The notes: generated from the sequence alone by a model not told the origin. A stretch of DNA of 64,000 nucleotides from Spirosoma fluviale (GCF_900230225.1 NZ_OCNH01000003.1:1-64000); one strand, 5' to 3'. Numbered from the stretch's first letter, positions 9,532 through 19,452 are shown. Program-made: numbers and translations.

Positions 9532-10197
9532 TTAAATGACAAAACCCTCAGTACGGGAAAAATATTTAGCCGTTTTGGGCACCGGTTGCAACGCTTTGGC
9601 CGGTACACCGGCGTAGAGCATCCACGGTTCCTCAAACGCTTTGTTAAGCAACGACTTGGCACCCAGCACCGAATGGTCCGGTAAGCGGGAGCCGCCCAGT
9701 ACCACCACGTTGGTCCCCACAAAAGTGTAGTCGCCAATGCTGATGGGGGTGCTGTCCTGCCGGTTCTCCTCCACGTTGATCGAGTGCGTCAGAAACTGTG
9801 AGTTGTACCCGGCAATGGTCGAGAACTTGCCAATCTCCAGCCGGTTGGTACAATCCAGATGATGATTCTTATTGACTGAAGCCGATTCGCCCAGCCATAA
9901 CTCCGGCCGACGTGTAGCCGCCTGGTGGCGAAAATGGGCCGAGTCGGCATCTTTGGAAAAGCCCGTGATCCAGTTGCTCCGTCCGATGTACGCGTCTTTC
10001 TCCATCTCAATCCGGTCGAGGTTAACGGCTACGGTGAAATGGTCGATTCGGGCGTTGTCCTTCATAACGAGCCGGGTTGGGAAAATCCAGGCCAGGCCAA
10101 TGTGCGCTGTTGGACTGATCTCAAAGCCGAACCACTTGTTGAGAGCACGTCGGCGTAAGCTCCACGGAAGGAAAAATGAAATGAGTTTCAGAAACAT
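9532..10197 (-). CDS. Hexapeptide-repeat acyltransferase
   Basis: 221 residues with left-handed beta-helix repeats (AHIGLAWIFPTRLVM, ARIDHFTVAVNL, YTFVGTNVVVLGGSR, HSVLGAKSLLN). The N-terminus (LISFFLPWSLRRRALNKW) is hydrophobic/basic, suggesting membrane association. No WcaF-type HDYT motif, though HHLDCTNRLEIG and FLTHSINVEEN give candidate histidines. Related proteins acetylate exopolysaccharide sugars; a serine or other acyltransferase role cannot be excluded. Two bases separate its start codon from the stop of the upstream glycosyltransferase, so translation is probably coupled. Confidence 0.78.
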   Translation of the reverse strand: MFLKLISFFLPWSLRRRALNKWFGFEISPTAHIGLAWIFPTRLVMKDNARIDHFTVAVNLDRIEMEKDAYIGRSNWITGFSKDADSAHFRHQAATRRPELWLGESASVNKNHHLDCTNRLEIGKFSTIAGYNSQFLTHSINVEENRQDSTPISIGDYTFVGTNVVVLGGSRLPDHSVLGAKSLLNKAFEEPWMLYAGVPAKALQPVPKTAKYFSRTEGFVI

Positions 10198-10198
10198 A

Positions 10199-11362
10199 TC
10201 AATGGACCGTAACCGGTACCGGGCTGTGGATATCGAGGTAAGCGTTCATGATGCGATCCGACTCGAAGTTGGCCGCGTTCTCAAAACCCCACCGGATAAA
10301 CTCGGCGCGGGTGGTTTCATTCTGTAAAGCCAGCAGGGCTTCGGCAAAGGCAATGGGTTCGGATGGGTGCGCGTACAAAGCTGCGCCACCGCTTACTTCG
10401 GGCATAGGTTCAATAGTACTGGTGATTACCGGGGCGCCACAGGCCTGCGCTTCGATGAGCGGCCAGCCAAATCCTTCCGAAAAGGAAGGAAAGACAAAGG
10501 CCTGGCAAAGACTGTAGAGCGCCACCAGCGTGTTATGGTCGGGTTGGGTTACAGAAACGACCCGTTCGGACAAGCCGTATGCGTTGGCCAGTTGGAGCAG
10601 ATCGTCTTCCAGCGCATGACCGGCGTAACAGATCGTGCCGGTCCACTGCGAGCCTGCTTTATCGGCCATATCCAGCAGCATCCGGCGGTTTTTGCGGGCC
10701 ATGCCGGAGCCTACGTGCAGAATGAACGGTTCGGGTAAGCGAATCCCTTTCTGATGCAGCAGCTCACGGGCTTCATCTTCGGGCATAGGCCGAAAATGAC
10801 CGTTGAACGCATTGTGAATAACCCGCCAGTCCTGCTGTGGAGCTGGGTGGCCGGGGGCCAGTTCGGTCAGCTGTTTCAGGGTAAGCTTAGAGACGGTTGC
10901 CAGTAGTTTAGCCCGTGACAAATGACCGAGAATCCATTTCTGAAGAATTTTGCCGAATCCAGACGCCGGGCAGTAGGCATCTTCAAAGCCCATTGCTCCC
11001 CGAATGGCGAGTACATCGTGGCAGGTTATGCCCGTGCGCTCATGCGGCAAATGCCCCAGATAAGGCGCGTTGGAATGATCGCAGATGTGGAACCGGACGG
11101 CATCGTAGCCCGTACCCGGCCGCAAACGCCAGCGCAGTAGCAGCGGGAAAAGCAACCATTTGTCCAGGTAGCCAAGCCATTTTCCCAGTCCAACGGTCGT
11201 GTTACCGGCCCCTTTGGCGAAGAAAACCACCGGACGCCATATCTCGGAGCTAACGCCCAGGTTCTGGAATCCGGTTTGCATCATCTGCGCAAACCGCTCC
11301 ATACTTTCCTGCTTGTCGGGTGGGTAATTCCCAATTAAAACAATACGCATCGGTGTAGTCAT
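10199..11362 (-). CDS. Family 4 glycosyltransferase
   Basis: 387 residues, GT-B fold. It begins MTTPMRIVLIGNYPPDKQES; the C-terminal domain has ILHVGSGMARKNRRMLLD and FPSFSEGFGWPLIEAQACGA, including the E-x7-E motif. Its start codon overlaps the TAA stop of the polymerase-like gene upstream (shared bases at 11362), indicating translational coupling. The GITCHDVLAIRGAMG segment and the middle HNAFNGHF resemble mannosyltransferase-like GT4 enzymes, but sugar specificity is not determinable. Confidence 0.87.
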   Translation of the reverse strand: MTTPMRIVLIGNYPPDKQESMERFAQMMQTGFQNLGVSSEIWRPVVFFAKGAGNTTVGLGKWLGYLDKWLLFPLLLRWRLRPGTGYDAVRFHICDHSNAPYLGHLPHERTGITCHDVLAIRGAMGFEDAYCPASGFGKILQKWILGHLSRAKLLATVSKLTLKQLTELAPGHPAPQQDWRVIHNAFNGHFRPMPEDEARELLHQKGIRLPEPFILHVGSGMARKNRRMLLDMADKAGSQWTGTICYAGHALEDDLLQLANAYGLSERVVSVTQPDHNTLVALYSLCQAFVFPSFSEGFGWPLIEAQACGAPVITSTIEPMPEVSGGAALYAHPSEPIAFAEALLALQNETTRAEFIRWGFENAANFESDRIMNAYLDIHSPVPVTVH

Positions 11363-12738
11363 TAGTGTGTGTTGCCGGACGCGTTGGACCGGGATTGATG
11401 TAGCGACGCCAGAAAAAGTCCGCCAATCAGCGTGCTAAAGCCCAGGGCCGTTGGTTGTGCCCACTGCGCCTGAGGCACCATCATCAGGATATAGCCGATC
11501 AATACCCAGGGCAGGAAATCACCGGCGATGAGCCGTTTGTACCCGATCACCACAAACTCAAGGCTTATGCTCACCCGGATCAGAATCAGAAGAAGCCCCA
11601 GTAAAGGCCCCATTTCGCCAATGACCCGGCCCCATTCGCCTTCCGAGATCAGGAAAGCGCGTGAACCACCCGTCAGCAGGGTACTGCCCGCGTTGGTTCC
11701 CATGCCCTGGCCATAGCCCCAGAATGGCTGATTAAACGAGTCGCCGAGGGCACCGGCCAATCCACCCAGCCACCGGTCGCCCAGGGAGCCTTTGAGGCCA
11801 CCTTCTACATCGCTGGCGCTGGTGAAACGGGAAATAAACGCTTCCATAGGTGCCTGTAAAACCGGCAACTGGCTCAGTATCGCCACGACGATCATCGCCC
11901 CGATAATCAGCATGATCATACGCCCGGCATATTGCGGCTTGCGGAGGATGGCGATGGCCACAAAAGCAAAATCGATGGCTACGAAAAGCAATAAGCTTCG
12001 GCTGATAGAAAAGGGTATCGCAGCTGCCATACCGGCCGTAGCCGCAAGCAGAATCAGTCGGTTGATGCCCTCGGCCTGAACCCAGAAGTAAAAGATAAAG
12101 ATGCCCGCAAACCCGAAAAAGAGGTGAAGGCCGTTGGTGAAGGAGAAGGTGCCCGGTGGCCGGAAATAACCCATAGCCCCGTCGAAACCAGCCCCCGCCA
12201 TGTCGCCCCCAACGCCCCGGTTCACAAAGGCCGATTGAGGACTGTAAAACTGAATGGCAATCAGAACGGACATGAAAACCGAGATCAGAACGGTCATCTT
12301 GCCGAGTTTAATAACGTCTTCGCGCTCAAAAATGGCCCCGATCACGAACATCAGCGGGAAATGGAACAGCAGAATACGCGCGCCGAACAGGGCCACCGTA
12401 AGGTTGCCGTGGCCGAGGAAAATGGCGGTATAAATGCCGAGCAGGCCAATGGACACCATGCCGAGCAAGTAACCGTTTATGCGTAACTGCCCGTTTCTCC
12501 AGGCACCAATGATCAGAAAGATCGCAATTGGGTCACGAACGATCAGCAGGGGAGTCGCCAGTCCCGGCAGTACCCACTTTCGTAAAGCACCCTCCAGAAG
12601 GAGCAGCCAGAAATACAGCCAGATACCCCGCTTAAGCCATTTGTTGGCCTCCATCTGTTCAGGCATAGCCTGCCGATCGGAAGGCATATTTGCCCTCAAC
12701 CCAGACTTCGCCGAAATTGGAAAATCAACTACAGACAT
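11362..12738 (-). CDS. O-antigen polymerase/ligase-like integral membrane protein (Wzy candidate)
   Basis: 458 residues from the ATG at 12736-12738; an upstream TTG would overlap the preceding gene. Roughly ten to twelve hydrophobic segments are seen, with a large extracytoplasmic loop containing FVNRGVGGDMAGAGFDGAMG and a second glycine-rich loop (GSLGDRWLGGLAGALGDSFN), as in Wzy/WaaL-type proteins. In a Wzx/Wzy pathway this protein would join lipid-linked repeat units on the periplasmic side. It is the only polymerase candidate in the locus, and a flippase, Wzc and Wza are all present, which supports the assignment. Identity is by topology rather than by a diagnostic motif. Confidence 0.75.
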   Translation of the reverse strand: MSVVDFPISAKSGLRANMPSDRQAMPEQMEANKWLKRGIWLYFWLLLLEGALRKWVLPGLATPLLIVRDPIAIFLIIGAWRNGQLRINGYLLGMVSIGLLGIYTAIFLGHGNLTVALFGARILLFHFPLMFVIGAIFEREDVIKLGKMTVLISVFMSVLIAIQFYSPQSAFVNRGVGGDMAGAGFDGAMGYFRPPGTFSFTNGLHLFFGFAGIFIFYFWVQAEGINRLILLAATAGMAAAIPFSISRSLLLFVAIDFAFVAIAILRKPQYAGRMIMLIIGAMIVVAILSQLPVLQAPMEAFISRFTSASDVEGGLKGSLGDRWLGGLAGALGDSFNQPFWGYGQGMGTNAGSTLLTGGSRAFLISEGEWGRVIGEMGPLLGLLLILIRVSISLEFVVIGYKRLIAGDFLPWVLIGYILMMVPQAQWAQPTALGFSTLIGGLFLASLHQSRSNASGNTH

Positions 12739-12754
12739 TGCGTTCGAATTAATG

Positions 12755-14044
12755 TTAGGCGTTGGCCGCAATCTGCGGCTTCCGTACTAGTTTGGTGTAA
12801 AAATCATTGATCGAGTCAACGACCGTTGTGCCGTAGCCATCCCAGGTGTAGGTGGCTGCGTGCGCCTGGGCCAGTTTCCCCATTTCTGGGATCTGGTCGC
12901 GGTTGTCGAGAAACCAGCTTAGTTTTTCGGCAATGGCTTTCGGCGAACGGATAGGCACCAGAAAACCGGTCTTTCCTTCCTGAATCAAATCGGCACCACC
13001 GGTATTGGGCGTAATAATGAGCGGCAATCCCTGGCTCATGGCTTCCTGCATCACCAGCGCACGACCTTCTACAATGGAAGGCAGGCAAAAGACATCGCAG
13101 GAGCGCATTAGGGCCAGCACCTGATCGTGCGGGCGACCAGCCTCGTAAGTAAATCCGGCGTATTGCGACCGGTAAAACTCGATCGGGCTCAACAGCGACC
13201 CCATAACGACCAGCTCCAGATCAGGATTATTGAGGAGTTTAACCGCTTCGAACAAGTCGCCGAGGCCTTTGCGCTGCCCCATCGAACCCGCAAACAACAC
13301 CCGTAACGGCCGACGGTTTGTTGACTCGTTCGTTTTGGGCTGGCTTGCCGCAGCGGGCAGCACCGGCGACCCGAAGGGGGCCATGATGGTCTGTTTGTCG
13401 GCGGCCCAGGCAGGGATGGAGTCCATCACGAATAGCCCGGGTCCCACTACAATATCGGCTAGTTCGAGTTCGCGGGTTTTGCGTTCCAGCTTGGCTTCCG
13501 AATCCTGAATGCCGCCCCCCAGCGTAGGTGCCCAGGCGGGCATACGTTCGGCTTCTTCGAGCATCAGCTTACGACCAGTTTCCCAGTAGGCAATGGGCAG
13601 ATCATACACGCACGTCAGGCCCAGCTTTTTAGCCTGCCGAAACGTTTCCAGCGCGCCATCTTCGTAGGCATATACCGCGTTGACGGATTGACTGGCCGCT
13701 AGTTTGGTCAGCCGCTGCGCCGTGAGCCGGTCGAAATCCTGATAAACAGCGTCGATACTGGCCCATCCCTGCTCATGCCGAACGAGTTGGTTCAGCCCCA
13801 GTTTCGGGAACGCCATCCGGGCAATTTCCCGGAGCGGGTGCGTCTGGATCTGTTCTTGCGGAGCCGGAAACGTTCGGCGGAGTAGTTCGCTTCGCACGCT
13901 GCCCGGCAATAGCTTCAGCCAGCCCGCATCGGGATTGGTGGCCAGGGTGGTGTTGAATTCCGCCAGGGCGTTTGCTTTCACCAACGCTGTTAAAACAGCG
14001 CGAACGTTGGCATTGCCGGTAGGATGCGAAAGCACAATTTTCAT
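12755..14044 (-). CDS. Family 4 glycosyltransferase
   Basis: 429 residues. The start MKIVLSHPTGNANVRAVL is followed by a long acceptor domain with YAYEDGALETFRQAKKLG; the donor domain has VLFAGSMGQRKGLGDLFEAV and LPSIVEGRALVMQEAMSQGL (the E-x7-E region, with the second E in MQEAM). Cytoplasmic enzyme of repeat-unit assembly. The gap to the polymerase-like gene downstream is 16 bp and to the GT2 gene upstream 10 bp, so it sits inside one operon. Confidence 0.86.
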   Translation of the reverse strand: MKIVLSHPTGNANVRAVLTALVKANALAEFNTTLATNPDAGWLKLLPGSVRSELLRRTFPAPQEQIQTHPLREIARMAFPKLGLNQLVRHEQGWASIDAVYQDFDRLTAQRLTKLAASQSVNAVYAYEDGALETFRQAKKLGLTCVYDLPIAYWETGRKLMLEEAERMPAWAPTLGGGIQDSEAKLERKTRELELADIVVGPGLFVMDSIPAWAADKQTIMAPFGSPVLPAAASQPKTNESTNRRPLRVLFAGSMGQRKGLGDLFEAVKLLNNPDLELVVMGSLLSPIEFYRSQYAGFTYEAGRPHDQVLALMRSCDVFCLPSIVEGRALVMQEAMSQGLPLIITPNTGGADLIQEGKTGFLVPIRSPKAIAEKLSWFLDNRDQIPEMGKLAQAHAATYTWDGYGTTVVDSINDFYTKLVRKPQIAANA

Positions 14045-14054
14045 AGGATAGGGA

Positions 14055-15044
14055 TTATAAGCTGTACTCGACTTCCTTTTTTTTCTTGATCGACTGCCGG
14101 TTTGGCTGCCCTGAAAACAATTTCTTCGGCTCGAAGTAAAACAGGATATACAGCACCCGTTTTATTCCCTGCAAAGACAGGATGCGCTTTCTGTACCATT
14201 CGCTGAACAGGATCTCGACCGCTTTGCCGCGTTTGCCGAGGTTAACGGCTTCCGTAATGGCAATGGGTGCCCGCTCGTACAACCGTTTGGCCCGGACTTC
14301 CTCGGAAAATGGACTGTTGGGCTTGCTGTTGCTCAGAATATGATACGCCTGATAAGCACAGTCGCTGGTTCTGGAATGCGAGATCGACTCGGCCGACAGG
14401 CGGTATTTGCCAAGGAATTTATTGACGAAGTACATCTTGTAGCCCGCCAGTCCCAGCCGGTACCCAAACTCGTAGTCGCAGGCATCACCGGCGTCGATGT
14501 TCCACTGCATTTTCTTGATGATCTCCGCCTTGATCAGGTATCCGTTGTTCGGGAACTGCTGGCAGAGGGCCGATTCAAACGGAGTCAACGCCGTGCCTTC
14601 AAACTTCTCGATCCGGTAAAAATCCTGATTGAACGTGATGGACGACTCCGGGTCGATCTCACCGGTATCGGTAATGATGTACTGCTTGCCGAACGCAACA
14701 CTCACCGATGGGTCACGCTCAAAGACGTTCACCAGGGTTTCCAGCGATTCGGGCATGAGCAGATCGTCGTCGTGCAGAATCATCACCTTATCGCCCTGTG
14801 CTTCGTTGAAAAGCATGTTTATATTCCGGGCCTGCTTCAGCGACGGCTTGTTGTGGATGTAGCGAATCGTTACCGGCGATTCTTTCTTCAGTTCCTCAAC
14901 TACCTGAGCCGTCACCTCGTCGGGTGAGTCGTCGCCGATGACCAGTTCGTAAGGCAGATACGTCTGCTCAAGACACGACTTCACGGCTTCTACGAGAAGA
15001 TCGGGCCTTTTGTAGGTCGGAATTAAGATCGAAACTTTAGTCAT
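14055..15044 (-). CDS. Family 2 glycosyltransferase
   Basis: 329 residues, GT-A fold. VSILIPTYKRPDLLVEAVKS is the GT2 first strand, LVIGDDSPDE the nucleotide site, and MILHDDDLLMPESLE the D-x-D metal motif; around residues 180-190 the AGDACDYEFGYRLG stretch carries the candidate catalytic acid residues. Inverting transfer is expected from the family. The C-terminus ends in a lysine-rich tail (SIKKKKEVEYSL) consistent with membrane association. Acceptor unknown. Confidence 0.88.
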   Translation of the reverse strand: MTKVSILIPTYKRPDLLVEAVKSCLEQTYLPYELVIGDDSPDEVTAQVVEELKKESPVTIRYIHNKPSLKQARNINMLFNEAQGDKVMILHDDDLLMPESLETLVNVFERDPSVSVAFGKQYIITDTGEIDPESSITFNQDFYRIEKFEGTALTPFESALCQQFPNNGYLIKAEIIKKMQWNIDAGDACDYEFGYRLGLAGYKMYFVNKFLGKYRLSAESISHSRTSDCAYQAYHILSNSKPNSPFSEEVRAKRLYERAPIAITEAVNLGKRGKAVEILFSEWYRKRILSLQGIKRVLYILFYFEPKKLFSGQPNRQSIKKKKEVEYSL

Positions 15045-15097
15045 TGGAAGTATTTTTTTATCGCTGGACGTGCCGAAAGGTTAGCCCGGCGGGCAAA

Positions 15098-16267
15098 TCA
15101 GTTATCGTTTCCGGACGGCGTATTAACGGCCGATTCTTCAACGGAATGATAGACAAGTACTTTATTCGGTTGGGCAGGCGAAAAAATGCCCGTCGAAAGT
15201 TTTTTTACTTTCGTCAGCAGGAACGTAAAGAGTCTATCCCATACAAACCGCTGTTTATCCATGAGCACGCCTAACACCGCCGAAACAAGGGTAACAACAA
15301 CAATCGCCTGCCACATGTCGGCCGGGTTACCAACCTGATAACCCAAAACGGCCCGCCAAAGGATGAGCAATGGATGGTGCAGCACATACAGCGGGAATGT
15401 CATGTTGGCCACATCCCGGAACCGCTCGATCCATCTATTTGGCTTAGCTGGCGCCTTGGCAACGGTTGGCAGAAGCCACAGGGAGAAGGCGAAAATCAGC
15501 CCTGAGATCCAGTCGGTAATGAACTGATTGGCGTAGTAAAGCGGACTTCTGCCGAGCTGGTACGGAATGGCGGGCAACGAGAGAATAGATACCACTACAA
15601 CGCCAAACAGCAAAATGATAAGCAGGAACACCTTGTTTGATGAACTGGCGGGTCCCCGGTATTTGTAAGCGGCCACACCGGCCAGCCAGATGGGCATCAT
15701 GCAAAGAATTTTGGGACCGGCCATCAGGCACATAATCACGAACGGAAGCAGGGACTTGTAGCCTCCTTTGGCATAAAACCAGGCACCAAAAATGGCATAG
15801 TACCAGAATTCATAACTCAATGACCACAGTGGCCGGTTAATGGGCGGGGTGGCCGACAGAAACCAGATTTCGTTCAAAAAGGTGCTGCTGAGCAGATACC
15901 TTGGCCAGGCCGCTCCCCGCGAGTACTCCGCCATGAGCACCGGATCGACCTTCGAAACGATGACGCTGGCAACGATGGTAATCAACAATGTGGGGAACAG
16001 TACTGAGCACAAACGACTCAGACGCGCTTTAGCGTACTGAAATTCACCCCGGTTGTTGTTCGTCGTTGTATAGGCAATAACATAACCCGACAGCACAAAA
16101 AAGACAATGACAGCCCCGTGCGCCAGGGATTTCAGCAGTGCCGATTCAACCCCATACCACTGATCATGAGCATGGACGTATAAGACAACGAGAGCTGCCA
16201 ACAGGCGGGTGGCATCCAGGTAGACACTCGATACAGGCGAAATTATTCGGATAGATTTCCCAGACAT
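15098..16267 (-). CDS. Acyltransferase family 3 (OafA-like) membrane protein
   Basis: 389 residues with about ten hydrophobic segments. The N-terminus has YLDATRLLAALVVLYVHAHD, with the arginine and histidine typical of the acyltransferase-3 family, and HGAVIVFFVLSGYVIAYTT with the conserved FFVLSGY signature. These proteins move acetyl or other acyl groups across the membrane onto glycans. In this locus it would modify exopolysaccharide repeat units. ATG start; the 146-bp gap upstream shows no gene. The C-terminal tail beyond residue 350 is polar and may be cytoplasmic. Confidence 0.87.
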   Translation of the reverse strand: MSGKSIRIISPVSSVYLDATRLLAALVVLYVHAHDQWYGVESALLKSLAHGAVIVFFVLSGYVIAYTTTNNNRGEFQYAKARLSRLCSVLFPTLLITIVASVIVSKVDPVLMAEYSRGAAWPRYLLSSTFLNEIWFLSATPPINRPLWSLSYEFWYYAIFGAWFYAKGGYKSLLPFVIMCLMAGPKILCMMPIWLAGVAAYKYRGPASSSNKVFLLIILLFGVVVVSILSLPAIPYQLGRSPLYYANQFITDWISGLIFAFSLWLLPTVAKAPAKPNRWIERFRDVANMTFPLYVLHHPLLILWRAVLGYQVGNPADMWQAIVVVTLVSAVLGVLMDKQRFVWDRLFTFLLTKVKKLSTGIFSPAQPNKVLVYHSVEESAVNTPSGNDN

Positions 16268-16413
16268 TGGGGTAAGGTTTAATATTGGATGGATATTCAG
16301 TCATGATGCAGTCTATTGATACGTTAAACTGCTTATGTATAGTGAATTGCCTGTCTGTTCTATTCAACTAAATAGCCCGATTCGACAGGTGAATCAGTGG
16401 TGGTGATAATGAA

Positions 16414-17448
16414 TTAGTTATTGTAGGAGGTACGGTAGAAGTCCATTGGTTTCAGGAAACCTTCGAGCGTATCTTTTGCCAGTTTACCGCGACGCTGGTA
16501 TTCCGTTTCGTCCATGGTTGCGGCCATCTGCATGCAGCGTGCCAGGCCTTCCACATCGCCCGGCTCAACAATCAGCGAGGCCGCTCCCCCGGCTTCGGGT
16601 AAACCCCCATCGCGCGTAACGATAGACGGAACACCTACGCTGCGGGCTTCGATGGGCGTGAGGCCCAAGTCTTCCTGTGTACGGGCGGGGGCCAGCAACC
16701 AGCGTGTAGACGACAGATACTTCTGTTTCGTCGCATCGTCGACAAAGCCCGGCATGTTTACATGCTTAATCTTCAGTTCGTCGATCATAGACAGCACGAC
16801 CGGTTTCAGCGGCCCGTCGCCCAGTATCGTAAGCGGGTACTCGTTGGGGTCGAAGTTGCCGAGGGCGTAGGCTTTCAGGATTTCCTGAATGCCCTTGTTC
16901 TCAATCCAGCGGCCCACAAACAGGAACCCTTTACGCTGTTCGGGTGGGCACCAGGCTGTTGGCAGGCGGCATACGGTTGGGACACAGTCGCTGTTGCTGG
17001 ATTTTTTGCCGTTCTCCCAGGTGCCCCACACAAAGTTGGAGTTGAACCACCGGCGGTAAGCAAACCGGATGGAGAAACGCCAGATCAGGTTGTGCAGGTT
17101 GAGTTCGGGCAGGCGACGGTTGTGTACGGTCAGGAAAACCTTTTTCGACATGAACCGGGCCGGAAAAACAATGTCGGGCGGCATATTCTGCACGTGCAGC
17201 ACATCGGCCCATTTAAGCAGATCAACTAATTCTTTGGACCCTCTCCGGACAAAATAAACCTGTTTGCAGACCGCTTCGGCCGACTGCACCAGATTCTCGA
17301 CCGCTTCTGCCCCTTCAATTATTTTGAAACACAATTTGACATCAAATTCCTCCCAGGAAGAAGCTGCTTCGGCCAGCGCAATCATGTAGGCCTCAATACC
17401 TCCGTAAACACCCTGAGATGAGCCAATGATGAGCAGATTTTTTTTCAT
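16414..17448 (-). CDS. Family 4 glycosyltransferase
   Basis: 344 residues. MKKNLLIIGSSQGVYGGIEA contains the GGIE acceptor-side loop; FLFVGRWIENKGIQEILKAY and TQEDLGLTPIEARSVGVP carry the donor-site region with E-x7-E spacing. The protein is shorter than most GT4 enzymes, with a compact N-terminal domain, but both halves are complete. Fourteen bases separate it from the flippase gene upstream, so both are in one transcript. Confidence 0.87.
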   Translation of the reverse strand: MKKNLLIIGSSQGVYGGIEAYMIALAEAASSWEEFDVKLCFKIIEGAEAVENLVQSAEAVCKQVYFVRRGSKELVDLLKWADVLHVQNMPPDIVFPARFMSKKVFLTVHNRRLPELNLHNLIWRFSIRFAYRRWFNSNFVWGTWENGKKSSNSDCVPTVCRLPTAWCPPEQRKGFLFVGRWIENKGIQEILKAYALGNFDPNEYPLTILGDGPLKPVVLSMIDELKIKHVNMPGFVDDATKQKYLSSTRWLLAPARTQEDLGLTPIEARSVGVPSIVTRDGGLPEAGGAASLIVEPGDVEGLARCMQMAATMDETEYQRRGKLAKDTLEGFLKPMDFYRTSYNN

Positions 17449-17462
17449 TGCAGATTCGTAGT

Positions 17463-18764
17463 TTAGTTGGCGTCGTTTTTCAGGGTCACAATTCGGTGAA
17501 TCCCGTACGCCACGTGCATAACCAGATGCACGATACTTGTAAAGATGTTGAGCCAGAAAATCCCTTTAAGGGTCGACACATCAATGATGGATACGCCAAT
17601 TATAGTGGCCGCAATACTGACGGTAATCGAGATGGCGGGGTTCATGACCCAGCCTCGGCTCGAAGACAGAAAAAATGCGGAAGTGGCAATAAAACCAATC
17701 GTGCTGCCCACCATCATAATGATCAGCTCGCTGGTTAAACTCGTGTACTGAGGCCCCAGAACGCTTAAGATCGGCCCCGAGAAAATGACTACTCCTCCCA
17801 CAATGCCGATGCCCAGCAGAACAAGACCGGCCTGTATCTTTAGGTACTGCTGAACGACGATGGCTTTGATACCCGGTGTACGGCTGAAAACAGGCAACAC
17901 CAGCGACCCGAACAATACCGTGAACAACGTCATGGCAACCGGCAACCGACCCAACGCACCCGCCTGAGCCACCCCCGACGTAGAGCCGTAAATGGAAATA
18001 AGCCAGATGGTAAGCTGCCCCGATATGCAGTAATAAATCGATTCGGGCAGTAACCGTTTAACCATGAAGAGAATATCCTTCTGGTCGGTCAGGTTAACGG
18101 GTTGCCCCATGTCGGCAAAGGCCGATGATATCTTCCGTATCTGCCGGTTGGCCCATAGCTGGGGAAACCCTGCCGACAGGATCGCGATAAACGTGATGGG
18201 AAACGTGAAGATACTCAGGCTGAGCAGGGCTAACCGGCTCAGTGCAACACCCACCTGTATCTTTTGCAGCGGAGCGACCTGCTGATGCAGCTTTGGCGCA
18301 ATTTCCAGCAGCGTACCCGACAGCGACGCAAAGAAAGACGGAATCAGAGACAGCACAATCAGTACCGACATTGTCCAACTGGCATCGTGGTGGTGCAGTA
18401 AGTAAACCAGTATGGGCAGGGCAACGCACAGGCTGCCAACCGCAAACTTTTTCCGCAGGTTAAATCCCGTAGACAGCACTTCGCCCAGCCGTTGTTTATC
18501 TTGCCACACTTTGCCCCCCTTGGCCATAACGCCCGTAGAGATGCCGCCATCGGCCAGGGTTGTCATGGTACCCAGCATGGTATTGGCCAGCGTATATAAT
18601 GCATACTCGTGCGTAGGCAGCAAGCGAATGACCAGGATACCACTGATAAAGCCAATTGCCTGAACCGCTACCTGCGCCGTGCCGGTAATGGAAATAAGCT
18701 TGATCCAATGCCATATTTTAGCATAAGACGGGTTATTAGTTAGGTCTGAAATGGCTTCCTTCAT
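17463..18764 (-). CDS. Wzx-like oligosaccharide flippase
   Basis: 433 residues with about twelve hydrophobic helices, in the MATE/MVF-like polysaccharide export family. N-terminal sequence GTAQVAVQAIGFISGILVIR followed by LLPTHEYALYTLANTMLG is typical of Wzx. It should flip undecaprenyl-diphosphate-linked repeat units to the periplasm for the polymerase. It is the first gene after the antiterminator, with 156 bp between them. Confidence 0.88.
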   Translation of the reverse strand: MKEAISDLTNNPSYAKIWHWIKLISITGTAQVAVQAIGFISGILVIRLLPTHEYALYTLANTMLGTMTTLADGGISTGVMAKGGKVWQDKQRLGEVLSTGFNLRKKFAVGSLCVALPILVYLLHHHDASWTMSVLIVLSLIPSFFASLSGTLLEIAPKLHQQVAPLQKIQVGVALSRLALLSLSIFTFPITFIAILSAGFPQLWANRQIRKISSAFADMGQPVNLTDQKDILFMVKRLLPESIYYCISGQLTIWLISIYGSTSGVAQAGALGRLPVAMTLFTVLFGSLVLPVFSRTPGIKAIVVQQYLKIQAGLVLLGIGIVGGVVIFSGPILSVLGPQYTSLTSELIIMMVGSTIGFIATSAFFLSSSRGWVMNPAISITVSIAATIIGVSIIDVSTLKGIFWLNIFTSIVHLVMHVAYGIHRIVTLKNDAN

Positions 18765-18920
18765 GAATTGGGGTACTTATTAAAATCGGTCCGGCAGATT
18801 GACGCTACCATGACCTGCTTGTATGGCTCCGCCCTTTCAGTCCCATTCGGAGACCTATGATTGGGCCAAATACTATGCACTTACTCTTTGTACGCTTGCA
18901 TTAACCTGACCGACGGGTAA

Positions 18921-19403
18921 TTACCCGACAATAGCGGTAGTGGTCAGATCTACCTTCAATACCATCTGGAGCGACTCCAGCACAACGGTAACGATCTTGC
19001 CATCCTGGCGAATAACGGTGCCAGTCGAGTCGCGGAACGAACCCGATTTGATGGTCATCTGCGTACCCGGACGTAAAGGTTTGATTTGAATCAATTGATG
19101 ATCGACATCGGCCAGCATCGACTTTATTGAGTCGATCTCGGCGTCGCGAACAATGGCTGGTTTTCCTTCCCAGAACAGGTACCGAACGAGGCCGGGTACC
19201 GAGAATACCTCATGCCGTTGCCGTTCTTCCAGCCTCACAAAACAGTAGGAGCGGAACAGGGGCTCCTCTACTACCTTAACCCGATCAGACCATTGGCGGG
19301 GGCGTTTGATCATAGGGCAGTACACCTCTATGTTCTTTGCCCGTAGTTTTTCCGCAACGATTTTCTCATTTCGAGACTTTGTATAAAGAACGAACCAAGG
19401 CAT
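18921..19403 (-). CDS. UpxY/RfaH-like specialised NusG antiterminator
   Basis: 160 residues. An NGN domain (1-100: MPWFVLYTKSRNEKIVAEKL, then VYCPMIKRPRQWSDRVK and PLFRSYCFVRL) is followed by a C-terminal KOW domain (about 110-158: RPGTQMTIKSGSFRDSTG). Length and sequence match UpxY-type proteins of Bacteroidota capsule loci, which load on RNA polymerase and let it read long polysaccharide operons. Unlike the usual first position, it is fourth, between the Wzc-like kinase and the flippase, which would favour expression of the downstream 18 kb (inference). Confidence 0.9.
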   Translation of the reverse strand: MPWFVLYTKSRNEKIVAEKLRAKNIEVYCPMIKRPRQWSDRVKVVEEPLFRSYCFVRLEERQRHEVFSVPGLVRYLFWEGKPAIVRDAEIDSIKSMLADVDHQLIQIKPLRPGTQMTIKSGSFRDSTGTVIRQDGKIVTVVLESLQMVLKVDLTTTAIVG

Positions 19404-19452
19404 AATCTTAACGTTTGTTGATTAGTAGGCCGTTAACAGCCTGTAGCAACGC

